Source: Bacillota bacterium (GTDB lineage: Bacteria > Bacillota > Clostridia > Christensenellales > UBA1242). Taken from it: 6,843 nt of DNA. The stretch is taken from contig WQZR01000051.1 in assembly GCA_009780625.1 (NCBI GenBank), positions 1-6,843 on the forward strand, given 5' to 3'. The notes under the pieces are model-generated. The model was not told the origin of the DNA. It did no database searches and worked only from the letters and a program-made list of their open reading frames with translations. Position numbers and translations under genes: made by a program. Below are positions 1-5,611 of the stretch, in pieces. Numbering within the stretch: the stretch's first letter is position 1; each line of letters begins with the position of its first letter.

Positions 1-575
1 CAGAAGCGATGCAGGAACTTCAGAAAGTTTTGGGTTTAAAACAACTTCCAATGCGTATCGAATGCTTCGATAACTCGCATATTGGCGGCACAAGCACAGT
101 TGCCAGCATGACAGTTTTTGTTGGTGGAATGGCTGAAAGAAAACACTATAGAAAGTTTAAATTGAAGGCTAATACAAACAGCGACGACTATCTTGCAATG
201 GAAGAAGTTTTGACAAGAAGGTTTTCATATCTCGTAGGGGTTCATCCGCAGATGAACCCGGGCTTATCTGCGGATAAGCCCCTACAAACCCGCACAGACA
301 TCAGTTTTTCCGCAACTCCAAACCTTGTTGTTATTGACGGCGGAAAGGGGCAACTGGGTGTTGCAGTTAAAGTCCTTAAAGATTTAGGTTTATACGGTAA
401 GTTTGATGTGATTGCAATTGCAGAACGAAACGAAGAAATCTTCCTTCCAGAGCAGACTGTGCCGGTTGTGTTGGCTAAGGGCAATTATGCTCTAAGACTT
501 GTGCAAAGAATAAGAGACGAAGCACACAGATTTGCAATAGAGTTCCACAGAAACAAACGAAGCAAGTCAATTTAA
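1..575 (+). CDS. uvrC: Excinuclease ABC subunit C, C-terminal nuclease part (5'-partial, lacks HhH domain)
   Basis: UvrC makes the two incisions around damaged DNA in UvrABC nucleotide excision repair. The open frame enters from the left edge (first whole codon at 3, reading E-A-M-Q-E-L-Q), so the Met at 9 is probably internal. What remains is the RNase H-like nuclease domain. I see ECFDNSH (catalytic-type Asp at 69-71), LVVIDGGKGQL (Asp at 336-338) and RDEAHRF (His at 525-527), matching the family's Asp-Asp-His triad. Two things are odd. First, a palindromic element at 234-285 adds about 18 residues between RRFSY and the second Asp motif, where usual UvrC proteins have only a short linker. 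Second, the protein ends in HRNKRSKSI and stops, whereas typical UvrC continues for roughly 60 residues with a double helix-hairpin-helix DNA-binding domain. No remnant of that domain follows in any frame before pth. The gene is intact up to its stop, so it may be functional with altered DNA binding. Confidence 0.96.
   Translation, partial: EAMQELQKVLGLKQLPMRIECFDNSHIGGTSTVASMTVFVGGMAERKHYRKFKLKANTNSDDYLAMEEVLTRRFSYLVGVHPQMNPGLSADKPLQTRTDISFSATPNLVVIDGGKGQLGVAVKVLKDLGLYGKFDVIAIAERNEEIFLPEQTVPVVLAKGNYALRLVQRIRDEAHRFAIEFHRNKRSKSI
234..285. repeat. In-frame palindromic double-hairpin element A (inside uvrC)
   Basis: A 52-bp GC-rich insert bounded by GTAGGGG (234-240) and CCCCTAC (279-285). It folds as two adjacent perfect hairpins. 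GGGTTCATC (238-246) pairs with GATGAACCC (251-259) around loop CGCA; GGGCTTATC (260-268) pairs with GATAAGCCC (273-281) around loop TGCG. The loops are reverse complements, and the whole insert is also one imperfect palindrome centred on CCCGGG (257-262). It is read in frame as V-G-V-H-P-Q-M-N-P-G-L-S-A-D-K-P-L. The GC content is far above the surrounding gene. No target-site duplication is obvious. Confidence 0.93.
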
Positions 576-584
576 TGTTATACT
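576..584 (+). promoter_or_regulatory. Extended -10 promoter for pth, possibly leaderless
   Basis: TG-T-TATACT starts immediately after the uvrC stop codon and matches the extended -10 consensus TGnTATAAT at all but one position. No convincing -35 is present, which extended -10 promoters can do without. The usual start point, about 7 nt downstream, falls at or next to the pth ATG at 591. The same TGTTATA pattern recurs upstream of the gene at 4788. This is inferred from sequence only. Confidence 0.55.
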
Positions 585-590
585 AAGTAT

Positions 591-1130
591 ATGAAATTAA
601 TCGTAGGTCTAGGAAATATTGGTTTGCAGTATGATAAAACGTTTCACAACGCAGGGTTTTTGGCGTTAGACTTTTTTATGAAAAAGCACGGCTTAACAAT
701 GGACAAGAAAACAAGCGTTGGAATGACCACAAAAGCAAAGGTGCTTGGGCAAGATGTGATGTTTCTAAAACCTTCAACATTTATGAATCTAAGCGGAAAT
801 GCAGTTGTGCATTTTTCTAGGAAGTTTAAAATTGAACCAAAAGATATTTTGGTTGTGTTTGATGATATTGATTTGCCGCTTGGCGAAGTTAGATGGAGAG
901 AAAAAGGCAGCGGCGGAACACATAATGGAATGAGAGATATTTGCCAAAAGCTTGGGTCTAAAGATTTCCCACGCGTTAAAATTGGAATTGAAACAAGAAC
1001 ATCTGAAGAAAAACTTAAGTTTAAACTTTCAAGTTATGTGTTAAAGAAACTTCCAAAAGAAGTTCTCGACGGCATGAACAAAGAATTTGAAGTTGCGGCA
1101 GGCATGATTGAAGACTGGTTGAGGGGGTAA
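591..1130 (+). CDS. pth: Peptidyl-tRNA hydrolase
   Basis: Pth cleaves the ester bond of peptidyl-tRNAs released from stalled ribosomes, recycling tRNA in the cytoplasm. The 179-residue length is normal to slightly short (E. coli about 194). The N-terminus reads KLIVGLGN with Asn9, followed by TFHN with the catalytic His19. FLKPSTFMNLSG supplies Asn66, FDDIDLPLG supplies Asp91 and GSGGTHNG supplies Asn112, so all key active-site positions are present. Two usually conserved residues differ: GLGNPG is GLGNIG, and TRHN is TFHN. The ATG at 591 is clear from homology, yet no Shine-Dalgarno sequence precedes it; an extended -10 lies directly upstream instead. It sits 15 nt after uvrC and 2 nt before the ASCH gene. 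Closeness to mfd matches the Bacillus spoVC-mfd arrangement. Confidence 0.98.
   Translation: MKLIVGLGNIGLQYDKTFHNAGFLALDFFMKKHGLTMDKKTSVGMTTKAKVLGQDVMFLKPSTFMNLSGNAVVHFSRKFKIEPKDILVVFDDIDLPLGEVRWREKGSGGTHNGMRDICQKLGSKDFPRVKIGIETRTSEEKLKFKLSSYVLKKLPKEVLDGMNKEFEVAAGMIEDWLRG
1121..1127 (+). promoter_or_regulatory. Ribosome binding site inside the pth 3' end
   Basis: GAGGGGG lies within the last codons of pth, 5 nt before the ATG at 1133. It makes the ASCH gene's start unambiguous and implies translation coupled to pth. Confidence 0.7.
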
Positions 1131-1132
1131 AT

Positions 1133-1516
1133 ATGGAACATCTAGCAATTCTTAGACAGCCGTTTTTAGATTTGATTCTCTCTGGTGAGAAGACTATTGA
1201 AACTCGGTGGAGTAAGAATAAGATTGCTCCGTATAAACAAATCGCTGTCGGCGACACTGTTTTATTAAAAGAAAGCGGCAAGAAAGTTGTTGCAACGGCA
1301 GTTGTTGATAAGGTGGAATTCTATGAACTAACCGACGGTGTTTTTGAAATGCTCGAGAAAAAATATGGAAAACAAATCTGCATGCACTTGTTTACAAACA
1401 AAGAAGACATAAGAAAAAGAAACTACGCAACGCTTATGTGGTTTAGAAATATAACAAAATGCGAGCCGATGGAATGGAAAAACAGGGGAATGAGTGGCTG
1501 GGTTGTGGTAGAATGA
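1133..1516 (+). CDS. ASCH-domain protein
   Basis: This 127-residue protein matches the ASCH fold, a PUA-like beta-barrel that binds RNA or modified nucleosides. The signature G-x-K-x-x-E-x-R is seen as Gly18, Lys20, Glu23 and Arg25 in SGEKTIETRW. The following segment (GDTVLLKESGKKVVATAVVDKVEFYEL) has the expected barrel strands, and the C-terminus ends in a short strand (GWVVVE). Some family members, such as E. coli YqfB, hydrolyse N4-acetylcytidine, but the sequence alone does not show that activity here. The gene begins 2 nt after pth and ends 4 nt before the mfd start, so it is almost certainly co-transcribed with both. In Bacillus the place between pth and mfd is taken by the unrelated fin gene. 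A role in RNA or translation would suit the link to Pth but is a guess. Confidence 0.9.
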   Translation: MEHLAILRQPFLDLILSGEKTIETRWSKNKIAPYKQIAVGDTVLLKESGKKVVATAVVDKVEFYELTDGVFEMLEKKYGKQICMHLFTNKEDIRKRNYATLMWFRNITKCEPMEWKNRGMSGWVVVE

Positions 1517-1520
1517 TTAA

Positions 1521-4500
1521 GTGGAAGAGAAATTAGCACAGTTAATTAAAAACAATGTTGATTTGAATAACTTGGAACAAGGTTTGTTTGCGAGCAGTAA
1601 ACAAACTGTTTTTTTAACAGGTCTTAGCGAAATTGCTTTGGTTCTTCTGGGGTTTGAAAAACCGACTGCGATTTGTGTTTCGGGAAAAGACGAGAAAGAT
1701 TTTTTTATGGAAGTGCTTTCAAGTTTTGGGAAACGTGTTGTAGATGTAGGGGCTAGCCACCTGGGTAGCCCTGGGTCGTGCGGGTGCCCGACCCCTACAG
1801 TGTTGCATCAAGTGAGCAATAGCGAATTCGACTTTCTAATTATCGAAGCAAAAGATTTTAAACCAACATTCCCATCAAGAAAAGAAATTGAATCTAAAAC
1901 TCTAACATTTGAAAAAAACAAGAAGTATGATTTCTTTGGTTTAGCAAAGCAACTGGTTGCAATGGGCTTTGTTAAGCGAGAGCATGCACAAGACGCGGGA
2001 GATTTTTCCGTGTTAGGTGACACGGTTATGATTAAACAGTTTGATGGGCAAGTTGTGAAACTATCTTTCTTTGGTGACGAGTTGGAGAATATAAAAACAA
2101 ATGAAAAGAAAGATTTAGTTAAAATTTTAGGGTCGTGCGGGTGCCCGACCCCTACAGACGAAAATGTAGGGGTTAGCCACCTGGGTAACCCTAAACCAAT
2201 CTTTTCATTGTTAGACGAATCAGTTCCAATTTGCATAGTAAACCCAAAACGCATGATGGAAACGCTTAGAGCAGACGAAGAACTTAAAAAACATGTTGCT
2301 GTCTTAGAAAAATACGAAAACCCTAAGGTTGCATTTCAAAGCATGCTTACATCAAACCCGTTTTTTGCAAGCGACAAGTTCTATGAACCTAGATGGCAAA
2401 CAACAAACTTTGGCGGGTTGACAAGCGACAGATTGGCAATTGAAACAAAAACACTTCTTGAGGAGAACTATAAGGTTGTTGTTCTGTTTGCGAACAAAGA
2501 TGTGATGAAGAATGTAGGGGGTGCGTTGAATGTAGGGGTCGCACCTGAGAGCGACCCTAGTGTTGCGGGCTCGTCTCAGGTCGAGCCCCTACATTGCGTC
2601 CCGCAAAATGTTTCAATGGAAATCGGCAACCTAAACAACTCCATAATCATGCCGACAGAAAAACTTGCAATAATTTCGCATAAACCGTTAGTTAAAATCA
2701 AAAAGAGCCTACTCGATAAAATGAATGCTTCTGAGTTTAAGGAAGGCAGCTTTGTTGTGCATGCTTTCTATGGTGTGGCTAGATTTAAAGGGATTACTAA
2801 AATCGAGAAGCCTGATAGTTCCAAAGACTATCTCGAACTTGAATACGGTGGTGGTGACAAGGTTTTTGTTCCTGCTGAAAATGCGGGTTTGGTTAGTGAA
2901 TACCGCGGAAGCGACAAAGCACCAAGACTTCACAAACTTTCAACAAAAGAATATGAGAAAATCAAAAAACGCGTTAGGGAATCTGTTAAGGAGTTGGCGT
3001 TTGATTTGATTAAACTATATAAAGAACGTGAGAAACAAAAAGGCTTTGTGTTTAACGATGAATGCGAGGTTTCAGAGTTCTTCCACGAAGGTTTTGGTTT
3101 CGAACTTACGGAAGGGCAAAAAGAAGCTTATGAAGACATCAAAAAAGACATGGAAATGGGTAAGCCCGTTGACCGTTTGATTTGCGGAGATGTTGGCTAT
3201 GGCAAAACCGAACTTGCTTTGAGGGCGGCTTTCAAAGCAATTAAATCTGGAAAGCAGGTTGCCTTGCTTGCACCAACGACTATATTGACTTTCCAACACT
3301 ATAACACTGCTCTTAAACGTATGAAGAACTTTGGCATTGAAGTTCGGCTTCTAAACCGCTTCAAAACTAAAAAAGAAAGAGAAGTCATTTTAGGGGAACT
3401 TAAAGACGGCAAGGTTAATTTGATTATTGGCACTCATAGCTTACTTTCAAAGGAAGTTAAGTTCTTTGATTTGGGTTTATTGATTCTAGATGAAGAACAA
3501 CGCTTTGGCGTAGGGCATAAAGAACAGATTAAGAACCTAAAAAAATCGGTGGCGGTTTTAACTTTAACCGCAACGCCGCTTCCAAGAACACTGCATTTAA
3601 GTTTAATTTCAGTTAGAGATATTTCAGTTTTAGACACTCCACCACCAGGAAGACTTGCACCGATTGTTAAAGTTTCTAAATACGACATTAAGGAAGTTAT
3701 ATCAGCAATTCATAAGGAGCACCAAAGAAACGGACAGACATTAATTATTTTCAACAACACAGAAAAGATTAGTGCTTTCTGTGCGGGACTTCAGCAAGCA
3801 TATGAAAACACGTATGGCGAAGATAATATACGCTTTGAAGCAGTGCATGCAAAGATGCCTGTGAATTCTATTGAAAACAAAGTTTTAAGAATGTATAATC
3901 GCGAAATCGATGTGCTTGTTTCAACAACACTTATTGAAAACGGAATTGATTTGCCTGAAGCAAACACATTGATTGTGTATGAAGCGCAGAATTTTGGACT
4001 AAGCCAACTATATCAATTGAAGGGAAGAGTTGGAAGGAGCACAAAGCAAGCATATGCATACTTCACTTTCAAGAATGCAAACAGCCTGACAGAAGAAGCA
4101 ATCAAGCGGCTTGAAGCAATAAAAGAGTTTTCCGATTTAGGTAGTGGCTATAAAATCGCAATGCGAGATTTGGAACTTCGAGGTGCGGGGAATATCTTGG
4201 GCGCAGAGCAAAGCGGGCATATGGAACAGGTTGGGTATGACGAATATGTGAAAATCCTAAACGACTGTGTGCTTGAAGCGAAGGGTGAGAAAGTTAGAGA
4301 ACAAAAAGAAATTATCCTTGGTTTTAACATTAAAGCAGAAATTGCAGATTCGTTCGAAAAAGACACAGCAAACAGAATTAAGATTTATAAGAAGTTTAGT
4401 GAAATTTCAAATGTTCTGGAATATGGCGAGAAGTTGAAAGAACTTGAAACTGAATATAAACGCAGTGTTCCAGAAGAGATTAGAACTCTTGCAAAGCTTG

Positions 4501-4745
4501 CATGGCTTAAAAACCTTGGGGTGGAAGCGGGGGTGGCAAAAATCACCACAACACCAAAAGAGATTTTCCTCTCGTTCTATAAAGAAGATTTCAATCTAAG
4601 CCCACATTTTTCGAAGACCATAAACAAGTTCCAAGAACCTGCAACACTTATGATGTCTAAAGATATTATGGTTAGAATTTCAACTGATGCAAATCAGTTA
4701 GACACAGCAATTAAGTTTTTGACGGAATTAAACAAAAATAACTAA
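1521..4745 (+). CDS. mfd: Transcription-repair coupling factor Mfd
   Basis: Mfd pushes RNA polymerase off DNA lesions and recruits UvrA, linking transcription to excision repair. The 1074 residues have this order: UvrB-like N-terminal module (about 1-400), RNA polymerase-interacting domain (about 405-470, GSFVVHAFYGVARFKGI), RecG-like translocase (about 520-860) and C-terminal regulatory domain (about 950-1074). Helicase motifs are intact: Walker A GDVGYGKTE (Lys562), DEEQ (657-660), TATPLPR (from 683) and GRVGR (835-839), followed by the TRG-like LELRGAGNILGAEQSGH (from 884). GTG at 1521 is the only reasonable start, 4 nt after the ASCH stop; its ribosome binding site is weak. The protein is shorter than B. 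subtilis or E. coli Mfd (about 1150-1180) even though three palindromic inserts add roughly 70 residues at 76-93, 204-224 and 332-362. All three lie in the N-terminal third and none in the motor. The usual GxFxxRG motif of the UvrA-contact region reads GDFSVLG near 160-166. Confidence 0.98.
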   Translation: MEEKLAQLIKNNVDLNNLEQGLFASSKQTVFLTGLSEIALVLLGFEKPTAICVSGKDEKDFFMEVLSSFGKRVVDVGASHLGSPGSCGCPTPTVLHQVSNSEFDFLIIEAKDFKPTFPSRKEIESKTLTFEKNKKYDFFGLAKQLVAMGFVKREHAQDAGDFSVLGDTVMIKQFDGQVVKLSFFGDELENIKTNEKKDLVKILGSCGCPTPTDENVGVSHLGNPKPIFSLLDESVPICIVNPKRMMETLRADEELKKHVAVLEKYENPKVAFQSMLTSNPFFASDKFYEPRWQTTNFGGLTSDRLAIETKTLLEENYKVVVLFANKDVMKNVGGALNVGVAPESDPSVAGSSQVEPLHCVPQNVSMEIGNLNNSIIMPTEKLAIISHKPLVKIKKSLLDKMNASEFKEGSFVVHAFYGVARFKGITKIEKPDSSKDYLELEYGGGDKVFVPAENAGLVSEYRGSDKAPRLHKLSTKEYEKIKKRVRESVKELAFDLIKLYKEREKQKGFVFNDECEVSEFFHEGFGFELTEGQKEAYEDIKKDMEMGKPVDRLICGDVGYGKTELALRAAFKAIKSGKQVALLAPTTILTFQHYNTALKRMKNFGIEVRLLNRFKTKKEREVILGELKDGKVNLIIGTHSLLSKEVKFFDLGLLILDEEQRFGVGHKEQIKNLKKSVAVLTLTATPLPRTLHLSLISVRDISVLDTPPPGRLAPIVKVSKYDIKEVISAIHKEHQRNGQTLIIFNNTEKISAFCAGLQQAYENTYGEDNIRFEAVHAKMPVNSIENKVLRMYNREIDVLVSTTLIENGIDLPEANTLIVYEAQNFGLSQLYQLKGRVGRSTKQAYAYFTFKNANSLTEEAIKRLEAIKEFSDLGSGYKIAMRDLELRGAGNILGAEQSGHMEQVGYDEYVKILNDCVLEAKGEKVREQKEIILGFNIKAEIADSFEKDTANRIKIYKKFSEISNVLEYGEKLKELETEYKRSVPEEIRTLAKLAWLKNLGVEAGVAKITTTPKEIFLSFYKEDFNLSPHFSKTINKFQEPATLMMSKDIMVRISTDANQLDTAIKFLTELNKNN
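1745..1799. repeat. In-frame palindromic double-hairpin element B (mfd)
   Basis: Bounded by TGTAGGGG (1745-1752) and CCCCTACA (1792-1799). Hairpin 1 pairs GGGCTA (1750-1755) with TAGCCC (1766-1771). Hairpin 2 pairs GGGTCG (1773-1778) with CGACCC (1789-1794). The two 10-nt loops share complementary CACC (1758-1761) and GGTG (1783-1786). It is translated as V-G-A-S-H-L-G-S-P-G-S-C-G-C-P-T-P-T, residues 76-93 of Mfd. Both halves recur at 2130-2192. Confidence 0.93.
2130..2192. repeat. Palindromic element C in mfd: two half-modules in swapped order
   Basis: The first part (2130-2157) is identical over 28 nt to the second half of element B (1773-1800) and ends in CCCCTACA. After 7 further bases, the second part (2165-2192) begins with TGTAGGGG and matches the first half of element B (1745-1772) at 26 of 28 positions. 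The two differences, C to T at 2173 and G to A at 2188, face each other in the stem and keep it paired. The modules are therefore in the same orientation as in B but reversed in order. They are read in the same frame as in B (G-S-C-G-C-P-T-P-T, then V-G-V-S-H-L-G-N-P). Confidence 0.93.
2513..2606. repeat. Composite palindromic element D (mfd), apparently nested
   Basis: The inner unit, 2531-2593, runs from TGTAGGGG to CCCCTACA. It has hairpin GGGTCGC/GCGACCC (2536-2542 with 2551-2557) and hairpin GGGCTCG/CGAGCCC (2567-2573 with 2582-2588), separated by 9 nt. Their loops, ACCTGAGA (2543-2550) and TCTCAGGT (2574-2581), are exact reverse complements. Outside it lies an extra TGTAGGGG at 2513-2520 (AATGTAGGGG is repeated at 2511 and 2529), and on the right a small hairpin TTGCG-TCC-CGCAA (2594-2606). 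This looks like one element inserted in or next to the remains of another. The whole is in frame and encodes about 31 residues (332-362). Confidence 0.88.
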
Positions 4746-4751
4746 TCTTTT

Positions 4752-4760
4752 TGTTATAAT
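4752..4760 (+). promoter_or_regulatory. Extended -10 promoter for the zinc-ribbon/YunG-like unit
   Basis: TGTTATAAT is an exact match to the extended -10 consensus and lies just after the mfd stop codon. The predicted start near 4767 gives a leader of about 20 nt that contains the ribosome binding site. No good -35 occurs at 17-18 nt spacing; TTGACG at 4719 is 30 nt away and too far. The gene pair downstream can therefore be transcribed independently of mfd. Confidence 0.7.
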
Positions 4761-4778
4761 AGTCTTATTAAAAATAAA

Positions 4779-4784
4779 GAGGTG
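4779..4784 (+). promoter_or_regulatory. Ribosome binding site fixing the start at 4788
   Basis: GAGGTG complements the 16S rRNA tail. It overlaps an upstream GTG at 4782, which therefore cannot be the start; the second in-frame GTG at 4788 has workable spacing. Confidence 0.6.
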
Positions 4785-4787
4785 CCT

Positions 4788-5597
4788 GTGCCGCTTACTA
4801 AAGGAAAATGCACTAACTGTGGTGGAGTTGTTGAGTTCGACGGAAAAAAAGAACACGGTTGGTGTCCATATTGTGAAACTAAATATGTTAAAGAAGACAT
4901 AATAAGCAACTATTATTCAAATCAGACTTTTCATGTTGGAGAAGCAACGTTTAGTGTTGGAGAAAGAGCAGAGAACCTATATGAAAGAGCAAAAGAATTT
5001 CAAGCAGTTGATAATCTAGAAAAAATTAAAGAATATGCAGAGCGAGTGCTTGATGTAGACATAAACCACAAAGGCGCAAAAGAACTTTTGGAAAACCCAC
5101 TTGGAGAATATTATCTAAACGTGAGCTTGCATCATGTTAGAAGTTATGTTGAACCAGGCGATGTTTTTTCTGGATATTTGGGTTATGTGACAGAAATGCA
5201 TATTCTTTATAAAGCAAATGAAACACATAATCTCGATTTTGGAAAAGACGCTTCGTTTAGAATACATAAATATAAAACAAGGTTGATTATTGCAACCGAT
5301 TCGGATGTCTATCTTTTGATGTTTGTGCCTAGCCCTAACAAAGATGTTGTTGTAGATATTGTGTTTAACGAAGAGTTGTTTGAATTTGAAATCAGCAAAC
5401 ACAATTGCAAAGATATTCTTTTTATGAGAATGCATGATAAAGAAAAATCAAAGCTCATCAGAGCAACAATAAACAAACAAAGAAAGAAAAAAGAACTTGC
5501 AGACAAAAAGCAAAAAGAAGGAACCTGCGAAATTGAAAAGGCAATAAAGTTTATGGAAGAAAAAATCAGTGGAGATGAAATCAAAAGACTGAACTAA
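4788..5597 (+). CDS. Zinc-ribbon protein of unknown function
   Basis: A 269-residue protein that I do not recognise as a named family. The N-terminus is a clear zinc ribbon: Cys8 and Cys11 (C-x-x-C-G-G), then Cys26 and Cys29 (C-P-Y-C). Residues about 60-100 look helical and TPR-like (ENLYERAKEFQAVDNLEKIKEYAERVLDVDINHKGAKELL). A probably beta-rich middle follows (about 105-215), and the C-terminus is a charged, lysine-rich helix likely to form a coiled coil. There is no signal peptide or membrane segment, so it is probably cytoplasmic. GTG at 4788 was chosen because the ribosome binding site overlaps the alternative GTG at 4782. It is the first gene of a unit with its own promoter, 14 nt ahead of the YunG-like gene. 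Zinc ribbons followed by helical repeats occur in many clostridial proteins of unknown role; metal binding is likely, but no activity can be assigned. Confidence 0.85.
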   Translation: MPLTKGKCTNCGGVVEFDGKKEHGWCPYCETKYVKEDIISNYYSNQTFHVGEATFSVGERAENLYERAKEFQAVDNLEKIKEYAERVLDVDINHKGAKELLENPLGEYYLNVSLHHVRSYVEPGDVFSGYLGYVTEMHILYKANETHNLDFGKDASFRIHKYKTRLIIATDSDVYLLMFVPSPNKDVVVDIVFNEELFEFEISKHNCKDILFMRMHDKEKSKLIRATINKQRKKKELADKKQKEGTCEIEKAIKFMEEKISGDEIKRLN

Positions 5598-5599
5598 AT

Positions 5600-5605
5600 A
5601 AGGAG
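5600..5605 (+). promoter_or_regulatory. Ribosome binding site of the YunG-like gene
   Basis: AAGGAG lies in the 14-nt gap after the zinc-ribbon gene, 6 nt before the ATG at 5612. It is the strongest such site on the + strand of this window. Confidence 0.75.
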
Positions 5606-5611
5606 AAACAG

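Noticed and set aside
234..285. The uvrC insert as a frameshift or sign of a pseudogene
   Set aside because: The frame continues through it into intact catalytic motifs with no stop codon.
1808..2254. Long open frame on the - strand opposite the mfd N-terminal region
   Set aside because: It is opposite a well-supported gene, has no recognisable motif or ribosome binding site, and stays open partly because of the palindromic inserts.
234..2606. GTAGGGG repeats as a CRISPR array
   Set aside because: The copies are few, of unequal length, irregularly spaced and translated in frame within genes; there are no uniform spacers and no cas genes.
1745..2606. The GC-rich hairpins in mfd as intrinsic terminators or attenuators
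   Set aside because: None is followed by a T-tract on either strand, and they lie deep inside an intact coding frame.
4527..4550. GGTG/CACC inverted repeat near the end of mfd as a terminator
   Set aside because: The stem is only 4 bp, there is no T-tract, and it is over 190 nt before the stop codon.
4719..4724. TTGACG as the -35 of the promoter at 4752
   Set aside because: The spacer to the -10 would be 30 nt, far from the usual 17; it is also coding sequence of mfd.
4782..4784. GTG at 4782 as the start of the zinc-ribbon gene
   Set aside because: It lies within the ribosome binding site itself; GTG at 4788 has usable spacing.
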